A DNA stretch of 64,000 bases from Dehalobacter alkaniphilus (lineage in GTDB: Bacteria > Bacillota > Desulfitobacteriia > Desulfitobacteriales > Syntrophobotulaceae), in the NCBI GenBank assembly GCA_040500365.1, contig CP148031.1:1178001-1242000 (forward strand), in the 5' to 3' direction. Positions 50,699 to 59,089 of the stretch are shown piece after piece. The stretch's first letter is position 1. Each line of letters starts with the position of its first letter. The notes below the pieces were generated by a model, which saw only the letters and a list, made by a program, of their open reading frames with translations, did not search any database and was not told where the DNA came from. A program made the translations under genes and the position numbers.

Positions 50699-51532
50699 TT
50701 GGAAGTGCTCCTGGTATCGCTTATCGTCGCGCTTTTAAACGGTGCAATCGCCTATATCGACGGCCTTTTAACAGGAATTGTGCCCATGACCCTGTATGCG
50801 GAGCAATATATGACCACTGTATCCGGCACGAATATCGCGGATACCCTTTTCAATATTCTGTTCGGCTTCGGCGTGTCGCTCATCGTATTGAAGTTTCTAA
50901 AAAAAGGGTTTGAAACCTATGTGCTTTGGAGCGACGGCGACGCGGACGAAGAACCCCTTTCCCTGCTGACCAACTTTTTCAAAGCGTTGGCAGTGGCCGT
51001 CTGCTTTCCCACCCTGTACCAATGGATGGCTGCCATTGTGGAGAATATGACGGACCAACTGCTGGCAGCGGTGGGGGCGGCTACGGATTACGGCTGGAAG
51101 GCATGGGTAGACGGCATTTCCTCGATGGGGCTTGTGACGGCCATCTTCGGGCTGATTTTTATCATCTGCTATTTCATGCTGTACTTCCAGTTTCTCATGC
51201 GGGGGCTTGAAATCTTTATCCTGCGGGTGGGCATTCCCCTTGCCTGTGTGGGACTTCTGGACAATGACAAAGGGGTTTTCAAGGCGTACCTCAACAAGTT
51301 TTTCCAGTCCATGCTGGCCGTGGTGGTGCAGATTGTCCTTGCCAAGCTTGGCGTGGGGTTAATGCTCAATATGCATATTTTTTGGGGTGTGGCCTGTATG
51401 ATACTTGCCATTCGAACACCGCGCTTTCTTCAGGACTTCCTCATCACGACGGGCGGCGGTGGCGGCGGGGTTATCAACAATGTGTACCATTCCGTGAGGC
51501 TGATCGGCATGGCGCAAAAATTAGCAAAGTAA
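50699..51532 (+). CDS. CD1112-type VirB6-like conjugation membrane protein
   Basis: The protein has 277 residues from a TTG behind GGGAGGTG. At least five hydrophobic helices are visible (about 2-28, 50-70, 93-115, 145-178, 190-235), with a conserved V-V-Q-I-V-L-A-K-L-G-V-G segment and a Gly-rich G-G-G-G-G-G-V-I-N-N tail. I recognise it as the CD0415/CD1112 family of element-encoded membrane proteins, which take the place of VirB6/TrbL as the inner-membrane part of the channel. It follows SpoVG and precedes a small membrane protein and the PrgI-like protein, the usual order. Confidence 0.82.
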   Translation: MEVLLVSLIVALLNGAIAYIDGLLTGIVPMTLYAEQYMTTVSGTNIADTLFNILFGFGVSLIVLKFLKKGFETYVLWSDGDADEEPLSLLTNFFKALAVAVCFPTLYQWMAAIVENMTDQLLAAVGAATDYGWKAWVDGISSMGLVTAIFGLIFIICYFMLYFQFLMRGLEIFILRVGIPLACVGLLDNDKGVFKAYLNKFFQSMLAVVVQIVLAKLGVGLMLNMHIFWGVACMILAIRTPRFLQDFLITTGGGGGGVINNVYHSVRLIGMAQKLAK

Positions 51533-51548
51533 AGGCGGTGGATGGGCA

Positions 51549-51761
51549 TTGGTTACGATGGACGACATTTCAAAGGCAATTATCATCCTTGTCCGACTGG
51601 GTGCCGCCGCAAGGTTTATCTACTGCATGATAAGGCTCGCTGGTGCCGAGGAAGAACAGACAAAATATAAGAAACGGGCGAAAAACACCGTCATTTTCTA
51701 CGTGCTGGCAGAATGTATCTGGCAGATTAAGGACCTGGTGCTGTATTACTATGCAGCGTAA
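51549..51761 (+). CDS. Small two-helix membrane protein
   Basis: The 70-residue protein (TTG 51549; ATG 51558 is the alternative) has two hydrophobic segments, I-I-I-L-V-R-L-G-A-A-A-R-F-I-Y and V-I-F-Y-V-L-A-E-C-I, joined by a charged loop. It sits between the VirB6-like and PrgI-like genes, where such small membrane proteins are regularly found in these elements. It may stabilise the channel. No known family could be assigned with certainty. Confidence 0.6.
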   Translation: MVTMDDISKAIIILVRLGAAARFIYCMIRLAGAEEEQTKYKKRAKNTVIFYVLAECIWQIKDLVLYYYAA

Positions 51762-51796
51762 CGGCGTAATGACGATTGTTGGAAAAGGAGGGTTTT

Positions 51797-52117
51797 ATGG
51801 AGGATGAAAAGTTGTATATCCCTATGGGGGTTAAGGCCGAAGCCGAGCTTTTCCCCGGCTTCGGCAAAAAGCAGCTCCTGCAAGCGGTGATTGGTTCGCT
51901 GGGTGCAGGAGTTGTTTCCGCTTTTGTATGGCTGCTTTCGCAAAGCGTCACCTTCACCGTTATTGGCGTACTGGCCGGCATTGTCGGCTCGGTGATGATG
52001 ACCACCAAGGACCAGACCAATCTATCGGTGGTGGATCAGGTTCAGAATATGGTACGGTTTGCGAAAAGCCAGAAGATTTATCCATACCGGTACGGCGATG
52101 AATGGAGGTTGGGCTGA
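51797..52117 (+). CDS. PrgI-family conjugation membrane protein
   Basis: The protein has 106 residues from ATG 51797, 6 bases after AAGGAGGG. It has the PrgI layout: a soluble start (L-Y-I-P-M-G-V-K-A-E-A-E-L-F-P-G-F), two adjacent transmembrane helices (about 35-75) and a short C-terminal region. PrgI (VirB3-like) is part of the inner-membrane complex and is nearly always followed by the VirB4 ATPase gene. Here a 53-codon ORF and then a DNA methylase follow, and no VirB4 appears in the window. The stop overlaps the next ATG (TGATG). Confidence 0.82.
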   Translation: MEDEKLYIPMGVKAEAELFPGFGKKQLLQAVIGSLGAGVVSAFVWLLSQSVTFTVIGVLAGIVGSVMMTTKDQTNLSVVDQVQNMVRFAKSQKIYPYRYGDEWRLG

Positions 52118-52278
52118 TGTACGCGATGATACCCGTATATTACCCGTCCGTCGAGGTACACCCCTGTATTGTCAACGATATTTTCAGAGAGCTGATGAAA
52201 ATAGAAGAACAAAAAAATATTGTGGAAGAAAACGAGCTGAATATGGAGCTTGATGAGGATATCGGACAGGAAATGTGA
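52117..52278 (+). CDS. 53-codon ORF coupled to the PrgI gene
   Basis: The ATG shares a base with the PrgI stop and has GGAGG 9 bases upstream. The product (M-Y-A-M-I-P-V-Y-Y-P-S-V-E-V-H-P, then a long acidic coiled segment to E-D-I-G-Q-E-M) matches no family I know. Tight coupling on both sides, with the methylase start 9 bases after the stop, supports its being translated. It stands exactly where VirB4 is expected and could be a short replacement gene or an accessory of the methylase. Confidence 0.5.
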   Translation: MYAMIPVYYPSVEVHPCIVNDIFRELMKIEEQKNIVEENELNMELDEDIGQEM

Positions 52279-52286
52279 GGCCGCCC

Positions 52287-53522
52287 ATGCAGACGACCTT
52301 CATAGACTTTTTTGCAGGTATCGGGGGCTTTCGTGCGGGGCTTGAAGCCTGCGGCATGAAATGCATCGGACATTGTGAAATCGACAAATATGCAGATAAA
52401 AGCTATCGGGCTATATTTGATGTGAAGGAGGATGAATGGTTTGCACGCGACATCACCAAAATCGAACCGGGAGATGTGCCCTGCGCCCATCTCTGGACTG
52501 CCGGATTCCCCTGCCAGGATATCAGCGTTGCTGGCAGCCGGCGAGGGCTTGACGGAGAACGAAGCGGCCTGTTTTTTGAAATTGTTAGACTCATCAAAGG
52601 CAAAGCTGCCGAAGATCGGCCCCAATGGGTTATCCTTGAAAATGTTAAAAATTTGTTTTCCGTTCATAACGGATGGGATTTTACGACCGTTCTCTTTGAA
52701 ATGGCCGCCCTCGGCTATGATTTGCAGTACGGATTGGTTAATTCGAGAGATTTCGGAGTCCCGCAAAACAGAGAACGGGTCTACATTGTCGCTCATCGAC
52801 ATACTGGAGACGGATGTACCGGAAGGATATTTCCTCTCCCAAGCGGCAATGGAAAAGCTCTTATCCAAATCATAGGCGGGATGCAGGGACGGAGGGTTTA
52901 CTGCCCTGAAGGAATCAGCGCCACCCTCACCGCACAGGGCGGCGGCGGTGGCTCCAAAACGGGGCTTTACTGCATGGGTTTGGGTGTCCACCGCATTGAC
53001 GGTATTAAGGAAGGGCTGGAACTGGCCCATGCCATTACCGCCGGCGATTACCGGGGACTGGACCGGAACCAGACGCAAAACGCCGTGTTGGAGGGCTGCG
53101 AAACCTGCTTGCAGGCGGAGGATAAAAACGATTGCCCCTTCTGCTTCATCGATCTGAATAAAAACCCGAAGCTGACCGACATTGCACGGTGCATCAAGGC
53201 CCATTATAACGTCGGAGTGACCAACAGAGGCGCGGATAACTCCGGGGTTTTGCATTTGTGCAGGCGGGTTGGCAGGGGACTGGCGCAGACCCTGGAAACG
53301 AGCTGCAATCAGGGGATTATCTTGGCCTGTGGGCGGATACGACGCCTGACGCCAAGGGAGTGCTGGCGTTTGCAGGGCTTTTCGGACGAAATGTTTGACA
53401 GGACCAGGGCGGTCAATTCGGACAATCAGCTTTACCATCAGGCCGGAAACTCCGTCACCGTAACGGTGGTATACACCATCGGCATGAGGATTTTGGAAGC
53501 ACAAAATAAGATGGGAGGGTAA
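52287..53522 (+). CDS. C5-cytosine DNA methyltransferase (element-borne)
   Basis: The protein has 411 residues from ATG 52287. Motif I is F-I-D-F-F-A-G-I-G-G-F-R (4-15), motif IV G-F-P-C-Q-D-I-S with the catalytic Cys (about 75-82), motif VI L-E-N-V, motif VIII V-P-Q-N-R-E-R-V-Y and motif X Q-A-G-N-S-V. The target-recognition part (R-V-Y-C-P-E-G-I-S-A-T-L-T, G-G-G-G-S-K-T-G-L-Y) resembles phage- and element-borne orphan enzymes. No nuclease accompanies it, so it probably shields the element from host restriction. It is unrelated in detail to the methylase at 18712. The segment 52780-52860 also reads as a plausible Dcm segment in the +1 frame. Confidence 0.92.
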   Translation: MQTTFIDFFAGIGGFRAGLEACGMKCIGHCEIDKYADKSYRAIFDVKEDEWFARDITKIEPGDVPCAHLWTAGFPCQDISVAGSRRGLDGERSGLFFEIVRLIKGKAAEDRPQWVILENVKNLFSVHNGWDFTTVLFEMAALGYDLQYGLVNSRDFGVPQNRERVYIVAHRHTGDGCTGRIFPLPSGNGKALIQIIGGMQGRRVYCPEGISATLTAQGGGGGSKTGLYCMGLGVHRIDGIKEGLELAHAITAGDYRGLDRNQTQNAVLEGCETCLQAEDKNDCPFCFIDLNKNPKLTDIARCIKAHYNVGVTNRGADNSGVLHLCRRVGRGLAQTLETSCNQGIILACGRIRRLTPRECWRLQGFSDEMFDRTRAVNSDNQLYHQAGNSVTVTVVYTIGMRILEAQNKMGG

Positions 53523-53525
53523 AAA

Positions 53526-53790
53526 ATGATTCAGACGGCTAAATACCTGCTGTGCGGCAGACTTTCCTGTGACGAGCACGGCAAAGCTCCTTTACTGCTA
53601 TCTTACGGATACCGTGGGCCGCAAACGGAAGCTTGCCAGGTCATCTAAAAAAATCGGGGCCGCCGTCGGCATTTCAAGAACCGCTGTCAGCCGCAATATG
53701 CACCTTCTGCGGCAAAACGGGTTGATTGAAATCGTGCCCCAATTTACCGATGACGGCGGCAGGATTGCAAACAAATATATTTTAAAGTGA
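53526..53790 (+). pseudogene. Small HTH protein gene with a frame change
   Basis: GGGAGGG and ATG 53526 start a frame beginning M-I-Q-T-A-K-Y-L-L-C-G-R that soon diverges and stops. From about 53563 a different frame encodes F-P-V-T-S-T-A-K-L-L-Y-C-Y-L-T-D and a winged-helix domain (I-S-R-T-A-V-S-R-N-M-H-L-L-R, G-G-R-I-A-N-K-Y-I-L) that ends at 53790. The good ribosome binding site belongs to the first frame and the protein domain to the second, so one base has probably been gained or lost near 53560. A separate GTG start at 53569 would give 73 residues but has no ribosome binding site. Intact relatives are replication- or regulation-type HTH proteins. Confidence 0.55.
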
Positions 53791-53812
53791 CGGGAGGTGC
53801 ATAGGCGGAGCC

Positions 53813-54268
53813 ATGATCAACTGGCTGATATTGAAAGGCGTACTGTTTTCGGCTTTGCTCCTTACAGCGGCGGTTTGGGATATCCGCAGGCGTGAAATCC
53901 CTGATTGGATACCGCTGCTCATCTTTTTAACAGGTATTCCACTGATAAAGCCGCTGGACGCCTTTTCAGGGCTTGTGGTGACAGGACTGCCGTATTTGCT
54001 TGCGGCAGTCCTGTCCCGTAAAAGAGAAGGTTTTTCCATAGGCGGCGGCGACATCAAGCTGATGGCCGCCTGCGGCTTTGTCTTGGGTGCCTGGGGCGGT
54101 ATACTTCAAAGTATTGCCGCCCTGACTCTTTCCCTTGTCGCTGGTATCGCCATTTGCGCTTTCCGGAAAACGAAAAAGCTGAATGCCGTTTTATTACCCC
54201 TTGCACCGTTTTTCTGTGCGGGGGGTATTTTTTCATACTGCGTGGTTGTGTTCTTAGCGCCGTCATAA
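53813..54268 (+). CDS. A24-family prepilin peptidase (TadV-like)
   Basis: This 151-residue membrane protein carries the two catalytic aspartates of the family: A-V-W-D-I-R-R-R-E-I-P-D (Asp23) and G-G-G-D-I-K-L-M (Asp80), with hydrophobic helices around them. It lacks the N-terminal methylase domain, as do TadV/CpaA peptidases. It would cleave the leader of prepilins and pseudopilins just after the basic N-terminal segment, the likely substrates being the proteins at 63017, 63412 and perhaps 50006. GGGAGGTGC precedes the ATG by about 13 bases, with GGCGGAG nearer. A hairpin and short T-run follow it. Confidence 0.85.
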   Translation: MINWLILKGVLFSALLLTAAVWDIRRREIPDWIPLLIFLTGIPLIKPLDAFSGLVVTGLPYLLAAVLSRKREGFSIGGGDIKLMAACGFVLGAWGGILQSIAALTLSLVAGIAICAFRKTKKLNAVLLPLAPFFCAGGIFSYCVVVFLAPS

Positions 54269-54304
54269 AGCTGTAAGACGATAAGGATTACAACGCTTGT
54301 AGAG

Positions 54305-54340
54305 CAGAGCCAAGGTCAGATGTTATGACCCTGGCTCTTT
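54305..54340 (+). terminator. Terminator after the prepilin peptidase gene
   Basis: AGAGCCAAGGTCA (54306-54318) pairs with TGACCCTGGCTCT (54326-54338) with one bulge, followed by TTTG. The T-run is short, so termination may be partial. The surface-protein gene begins 38 bases later. Confidence 0.65.
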
Positions 54341-54377
54341 GAATATCCATAAAAATTTTGGAAAGGAAGGAAAACCC

Positions 54378-57300
54378 ATGAAACATAAAGGTAAAAAAAT
54401 CGGCATCCTCGTCCTTGTTCTGCTGTTGCTGCTTGGCGTTGGCTTCTATGTTGAAACGCTTCTGGTGAAGGATGCCATGAATGAAAAGAAATCGGAACAG
54501 CCGGCAAGTATTTCCTCAGAGGTTAAAGATGCAGGTCAGGACAATCTGGTTATCGCAGATCTGGATGATCTGATAAACAGCAGTACCGACAATGGAAAAC
54601 CTTCGGACGTTGAAATAACAGGGAAAGACAATCAGAATAATTATAATGAGTCAACGAACGCACCTGACAAAGACAAGCAATCCCCAGACAGCACGTCCGG
54701 TGATTCCGGCCAAGGAAGTCCGAGCGGCAGTGATTCTGACAACACCGGCTCTGCTGGCAGCGGTTCAGGCGGCAATGGGTCTGGTAGCGGAGGTTCAGAC
54801 AATAATAGTTCGAATAGCGGCGGTTCAAACAACAATTCGGATAATAGCAGTTCAGGCGGCGGTTCTCACTCCTATCCGCAGTCGCAGGTGAGCTTTGAAC
54901 TGCCAGCCACGGCACACACCGATACCCAACTCAATATAGCAACTTCCTTAAACTACACCAAAGCCCTCACCTGGTCGCTTGCCAGAGAAGCGGCAGACGG
55001 TGTGTCAATTCCAGTTGATACGACAACAGCAATAGACGGATCCCTTACAACCAGGGGCGGCACCATTACTTTCAAGGAAAGCGGCAGTTACACGCTGACC
55101 GCCACCGCTGTCAATTACGGGGGCAGGGAAACTGTCTTTTCCAAAAACATTACGGTTTATTCTGTGATAGACACAGGCTTTGACCTGCCGGAATACACGC
55201 ACACGGATAAGACGGTAACCATTACCAATGACGCGGAGCTTGACGGTCTTGACATTGTATGGTCGGTCGCCAGGGATAGTGAAGCGGTGCAATGGGACAG
55301 TGCAATAGACGGCACCTTTTCCAACAAGGGGGGAACGATTGCTTTTATGGAAAAAGGCCGCTATACGTTGACTGCTTCCGCTACCGATGCCACCGGCAGA
55401 ACATTTGCCCACAGCGAGGACATTGAAGTTTATTCGGTGGCGGGTGTTGCCTTTGAACTTCCCGCTGCCGCGCACACGGACACGGCCATCGAACTGACCA
55501 CCACTCTGACGGAGATGGATGGGCTGACTGCCGAGTGGAGTCTTGCCCGCAACGGCGAACAGGTGCCCATCGGCGATTACATGGAAGGTAGTCTGACCGA
55601 CAACGGAGGAAGCATTCGCTTTTTGGACAAGGGCGTATATGCTTTGACCGCCAAAGTTACGGATAAAACCGGCAGAGTTTTTGAAACCACGGCATCTATT
55701 GCGGTATATCCTGTTGGAGCAGCCGGATTTTATCTGCCTGAAATTACCCATACGGATACCCTTGTGAAGGTGGAGGCCACGTTCCTGAACATCGATACCG
55801 CCACCGCTGTCTGGAATCTGACCAGGAACGGTATGCCGGTCGCTCTCAACGATTATATTGAAGGTCCGTTGACCAATGACGGCGGCACCATCCGTTTCAA
55901 AGAGAAAGGAGAATATGTATTAGAAGCCGCCTTTACCGATGGCGCGGGCAGAATTTACAGTTACGCTTCATCAGCCATCGTCTACCCTGTTCCGAGCCTT
56001 GTATTTCAGGTGCCTGCCACTGCGCATACCGACAGCGTTATCAAGATAGATACCACAAGCACCGAGATGGACGGGCTGACAGTAGAGTGGCTGGTGGACA
56101 ACACCTATGGATTTCAGGATTGGGACACTTACATTGACGGGAAGCCAGGCAATGACGGCGGCACCATCCGCTTCAAGCATGCCGGTGTCTACGAGCTGGT
56201 GGCGAGAACAACAGACGCTGCCGGGCGGGTATTCCTGTTTGAGAATGGGAATAAGATTGAGGTCCATCCTGTACTCAACATCCGATTTGAATTGCCGGAG
56301 ACAACCTATCCCGACCGGACTATTGACCTCAGAACCAACGGCAATATTGGCGTTCTGCCCGTCGAATGGAACGTATCCAAGGACGGAAACATCGTCCCGC
56401 TTACTTGTGTCGAAGGTACGCTAAATTCTCAGGGCGGGAAAATCCGTTTTACCGAAGCGGGTCAATATACCCTGACCGCTTCCATGACCGACGCCCTCGG
56501 CAGAATATTCTCTTATACAGATTCCGTTGCGGTCTATCCCATACCGGAAATACAAATGGCATTGCCGCAGACTGTGTATGCGGGGGAAGCTGCTGCGGCA
56601 GCCGTGAGCGGAAGTGGCCTTGATAACCTCACTGCCGTCTGGACCATATCGGAAAATGGCGGAGAGAACAAATCGTATACCGAGTATGCCGATGGTGATC
56701 TTTCTAATCAGGGCGGCAATATTACCTTTAAAACAAAGGGGAGCTATGTGCTGACCGTTACCATGACGGACGAGCTTGGCAGAACGTTCTCCCAAAGCAA
56801 AACCATTACCGTCTATCCGATACCCGACATGCAAATCAGTTTGCCGCAGCTTACGTATAGTGGAGAAGCCCTTCCGGTCACAGTTGCGGGCAGCGAGCTG
56901 ACCGGATTAGGCATGGCGTGGAGCATCTCAATAGACGGAGGCGCAACGGCGCCGTACACTCAATATGCGACCGGAACCCTCGGCAGCAATGGCGGGGAGG
57001 TGCGGATCAGCACGGACAAGACTATCACGGTAAAGTTTACGGCCATCGCCACAGATGAAAATAACCGCAACTTTACGTTTGTTTCCGGTACGGCAACCGT
57101 AAAGCCCGTCGTGCAAGGTTCCTTTAAAATCCCGTCCTCCGTTCATGTCGGCACAGGCTTCACGGTTACGATGGGGAGCGTCTCCGGCCTGGAGGGCAAG
57201 AGCATTGTCTGGTCGCTGACCCGCAGCGGCAACGCGGCAAGCTATACCGGAACCTTGACCAACGGCGGGGGCAGCATATCCATCAGCGCTACCGGAACCT

Positions 57301-58187
57301 ATACCCTGACAGCCAGTGTCACCAATGATGTGGGCAGGACGTTTACTCACTCCGAAAGCGTCACCGCCACCAACACTGCCCCGAACAAGCCGACCGCAAC
57401 CGCAACAGTGACAAGAACCGCCAGGGATGCGAAGCTGCTTGTCAACTTTGCCGTATCCGCTACCGACCCCGACGGGGATACGGTAACCTATGAATATTCC
57501 GGTCAGAGTGCGGACGGCTATTATGCAGTTGGCGCTTATGCCGTCAAGGTCAGAGCAAAGGATGCCCATGGCCTGTATTCCGACTGGACAACAATCAGCT
57601 TCACCGTCGCCAATTCAGAGCCAACCACGCCGGTTATCACAAGAACACCAAACGGCAACAGTGTCCCGCCGAATACACCGGTTACCATCACCGCATCCAG
57701 CACCGATCCCGATGGAGACGTCATTACCTATGTATGGGAGGGCCGACCGGCTCAAACATCCACCTATCCGCTGGGCAAAAATACTGTCCGTGTAAAAGCG
57801 GTGGATGCAACGGGCGCGGAATCCTCCTGGGCAGCGATTGTATTTTTTGTGTCAGACAGCACGAATGGCGGCGGCATGACGCTGACGGGTCCCGAATCGG
57901 TGATACTGGAGCAAGGCATCGCAGGCGCAACCATTACCGAGTATACCTTCACCGTTCCGCCTGTAAGCGGGCATTCCGGCAGCGACTATGGACGGGTGCG
58001 CGGCTATAATATACGGACCGGCGCATGGGATCAACTGGACTATCAGACAACAACAAACGGCATCACCTTCAGCCGGACACTGACACCGGGTGTATATTCG
58101 CAGTTGGAGTTTTATTACTACACCAATCACAATTGTATGTACAACAAGAGCAATATCACCTATTCGGTAACCTATTACTTTGAATAG
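54378..58187 (+). CDS. Giant repeat-containing cell-surface protein
   Basis: The protein has 1269 residues from ATG 54378, behind GGAAAGGAAGG. An N-terminal helix (I-L-V-L-V-L-L-L-L-L-G-V-G-F) anchors or exports it. A Ser/Gly/Asn-rich stalk runs from about 85 to 170. Nine Ig-like repeats of about 90 residues follow, each with F-X-L-P ... H-T-D, V-W-S-L, G-G-T-I-R-F-K, Y-T-L-T-A and D-X-X-G-R ending V-Y-P-V, then two fibronectin/cadherin-like repeats (A-T-D-P-D-G-D-T-V-T) and a unique C-terminal domain. No LPXTG anchor is visible. It probably reaches out from the cell as an adhesin. Its place between the prepilin peptidase and the Tad operon suggests mating-cell attachment or a pilus-tip role (inference). 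Confidence 0.8.
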   Translation: MKHKGKKIGILVLVLLLLLGVGFYVETLLVKDAMNEKKSEQPASISSEVKDAGQDNLVIADLDDLINSSTDNGKPSDVEITGKDNQNNYNESTNAPDKDKQSPDSTSGDSGQGSPSGSDSDNTGSAGSGSGGNGSGSGGSDNNSSNSGGSNNNSDNSSSGGGSHSYPQSQVSFELPATAHTDTQLNIATSLNYTKALTWSLAREAADGVSIPVDTTTAIDGSLTTRGGTITFKESGSYTLTATAVNYGGRETVFSKNITVYSVIDTGFDLPEYTHTDKTVTITNDAELDGLDIVWSVARDSEAVQWDSAIDGTFSNKGGTIAFMEKGRYTLTASATDATGRTFAHSEDIEVYSVAGVAFELPAAAHTDTAIELTTTLTEMDGLTAEWSLARNGEQVPIGDYMEGSLTDNGGSIRFLDKGVYALTAKVTDKTGRVFETTASIAVYPVGAAGFYLPEITHTDTLVKVEATFLNIDTATAVWNLTRNGMPVALNDYIEGPLTNDGGTIRFKEKGEYVLEAAFTDGAGRIYSYASSAIVYPVPSLVFQVPATAHTDSVIKIDTTSTEMDGLTVEWLVDNTYGFQDWDTYIDGKPGNDGGTIRFKHAGVYELVARTTDAAGRVFLFENGNKIEVHPVLNIRFELPETTYPDRTIDLRTNGNIGVLPVEWNVSKDGNIVPLTCVEGTLNSQGGKIRFTEAGQYTLTASMTDALGRIFSYTDSVAVYPIPEIQMALPQTVYAGEAAAAAVSGSGLDNLTAVWTISENGGENKSYTEYADGDLSNQGGNITFKTKGSYVLTVTMTDELGRTFSQSKTITVYPIPDMQISLPQLTYSGEALPVTVAGSELTGLGMAWSISIDGGATAPYTQYATGTLGSNGGEVRISTDKTITVKFTAIATDENNRNFTFVSGTATVKPVVQGSFKIPSSVHVGTGFTVTMGSVSGLEGKSIVWSLTRSGNAASYTGTLTNGGGSISISATGTYTLTASVTNDVGRTFTHSESVTATNTAPNKPTATATVTRTARDAKLLVNFAVSATDPDGDTVTYEYSGQSADGYYAVGAYAVKVRAKDAHGLYSDWTTISFTVANSEPTTPVITRTPNGNSVPPNTPVTITASSTDPDGDVITYVWEGRPAQTSTYPLGKNTVRVKAVDATGAESSWAAIVFFVSDSTNGGGMTLTGPESVILEQGIAGATITEYTFTVPPVSGHSGSDYGRVRGYNIRTGAWDQLDYQTTTNGITFSRTLTPGVYSQLEFYYYTNHNCMYNKSNITYSVTYYFE

Positions 58188-58195
58188 CCAGGACA

Positions 58196-58230
58196 GGCAG
58201 CTTCCCCTAGCGGCGGGAGCTGCCTTTTTT
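58196..58230 (+). terminator. Terminator after the surface-protein gene
   Basis: GGCAGCTTCCC (58196-58206) pairs with GGGAGCTGCC (58215-58224) with one mismatch, followed by six T's to 58230. It separates the surface-protein gene from the Tad pilus operon. Confidence 0.85.
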
Positions 58231-58261
58231 ACCCCAATATCAAAAAACAGGAGGAATTTCC

Positions 58262-59089
58262 ATGATGAATCTTACCATTTTTAAAAATAGAACCGTTATC
58301 GGCCTGATTTGCATTGCCCTTTCCCTGATTATATGTTTTGCTCTGACACCGCTTCTTAACAGCGCGGCACGCGCCCAAACGGAAATCGTGCGGATTTCGG
58401 ATACCGTTAAAAAGGGCGAGGTGATTACCGCGGGCAAGCTGGAAACGGTAAAAATCGGCGCCTACAATCTGCCGGACAATGTGGTGAAAAGCAAGGATGA
58501 GGTTATCGGCAAATATGCTGACGCCGAACTGCAAAAGGGGGACTATATCCTTTCCACCAAAGTGTCCGGGACACCCCTCACTGAATTTGAATACCTGGCC
58601 GGGCTTGACGGGACAAAACAGGCGATGTCCATCACCATCAAATCCTTTGCGGCGGGACTGTCGGGCAAGCTGGAGCCGGGCGACATCATATCCCTTATCT
58701 CTGCGGATTCCGGCAATACAGGGATTACCGCAGTACCGCCGGAGCTGAAGTATGTCAAGGTATTGGCGGTAACTTTAGGCACGGGAACGGACAAGGAATA
58801 CAAGGCGGGCGAGATAAAGAGCGGTGACGGGGAAAAGGAGCTTCCTTCTACCCTGACCCTGCTGGTAAATTCCGACCAGGCCAAGGTGCTGGCCGGGCTT
58901 GAGCAAAACGGCAATCTCCAGGTAACCCTTGTTTATCGCGGGTCAAAGGACAATGCGGACAAATTCTTAGCGGCGCAGGACCGGTATTTTAAAACAGGTG
59001 AAAGCGCGGCTGCCGATACCGTTGAAAGCAGCCCGCAGTCGGTAGAAGCAAAAAACGCAACGCAGGAGGATAAAAACAATGCCGAATAA
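58262..59089 (+). CDS. cpaB: CpaB/RcpC-like SAF-domain Tad pilus protein
   Basis: The 275-residue protein has an N-terminal helix (I-G-L-I-C-I-A-L-S-L-I-I-C-F-A-L), then a SAF domain (V-K-K-G-E-V-I-T-A-G-K-L-E-T-V ... G-D-Y-I-L-S-T-K-V) and an RcpC-type beta domain (S-I-T-I-K-S-F-A-A-G-L-S-G-K-L-E-P-G-D). In Gram-negative Tad systems CpaB works at the outer membrane; in Gram-positives it probably sits outside the membrane and guides the pilus through the wall. It is the first gene of the Tad block. AGGAGG stands 7 bases before the ATG. It overlaps the TadZ gene by 11 bases. Confidence 0.85.
   Translation: MMNLTIFKNRTVIGLICIALSLIICFALTPLLNSAARAQTEIVRISDTVKKGEVITAGKLETVKIGAYNLPDNVVKSKDEVIGKYADAELQKGDYILSTKVSGTPLTEFEYLAGLDGTKQAMSITIKSFAAGLSGKLEPGDIISLISADSGNTGITAVPPELKYVKVLAVTLGTGTDKEYKAGEIKSGDGEKELPSTLTLLVNSDQAKVLAGLEQNGNLQVTLVYRGSKDNADKFLAAQDRYFKTGESAAADTVESSPQSVEAKNATQEDKNNAE

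Noticed and set aside
52432..52875. A 147-codon ORF in another frame of the methylase gene
   Set aside because: Most of it is an out-of-frame reading of conserved methylase motifs; only its end is noted as a finding.
52140..53579. A 479-codon ORF on the minus strand
   Set aside because: Antisense to the cytosine methyltransferase, whose motifs are complete on the plus strand.
54550..54915. Antisense ORFs over the Ser/Gly-rich stalk of the surface protein
   Set aside because: Low-complexity DNA gives open frames in several directions; no domain was seen.
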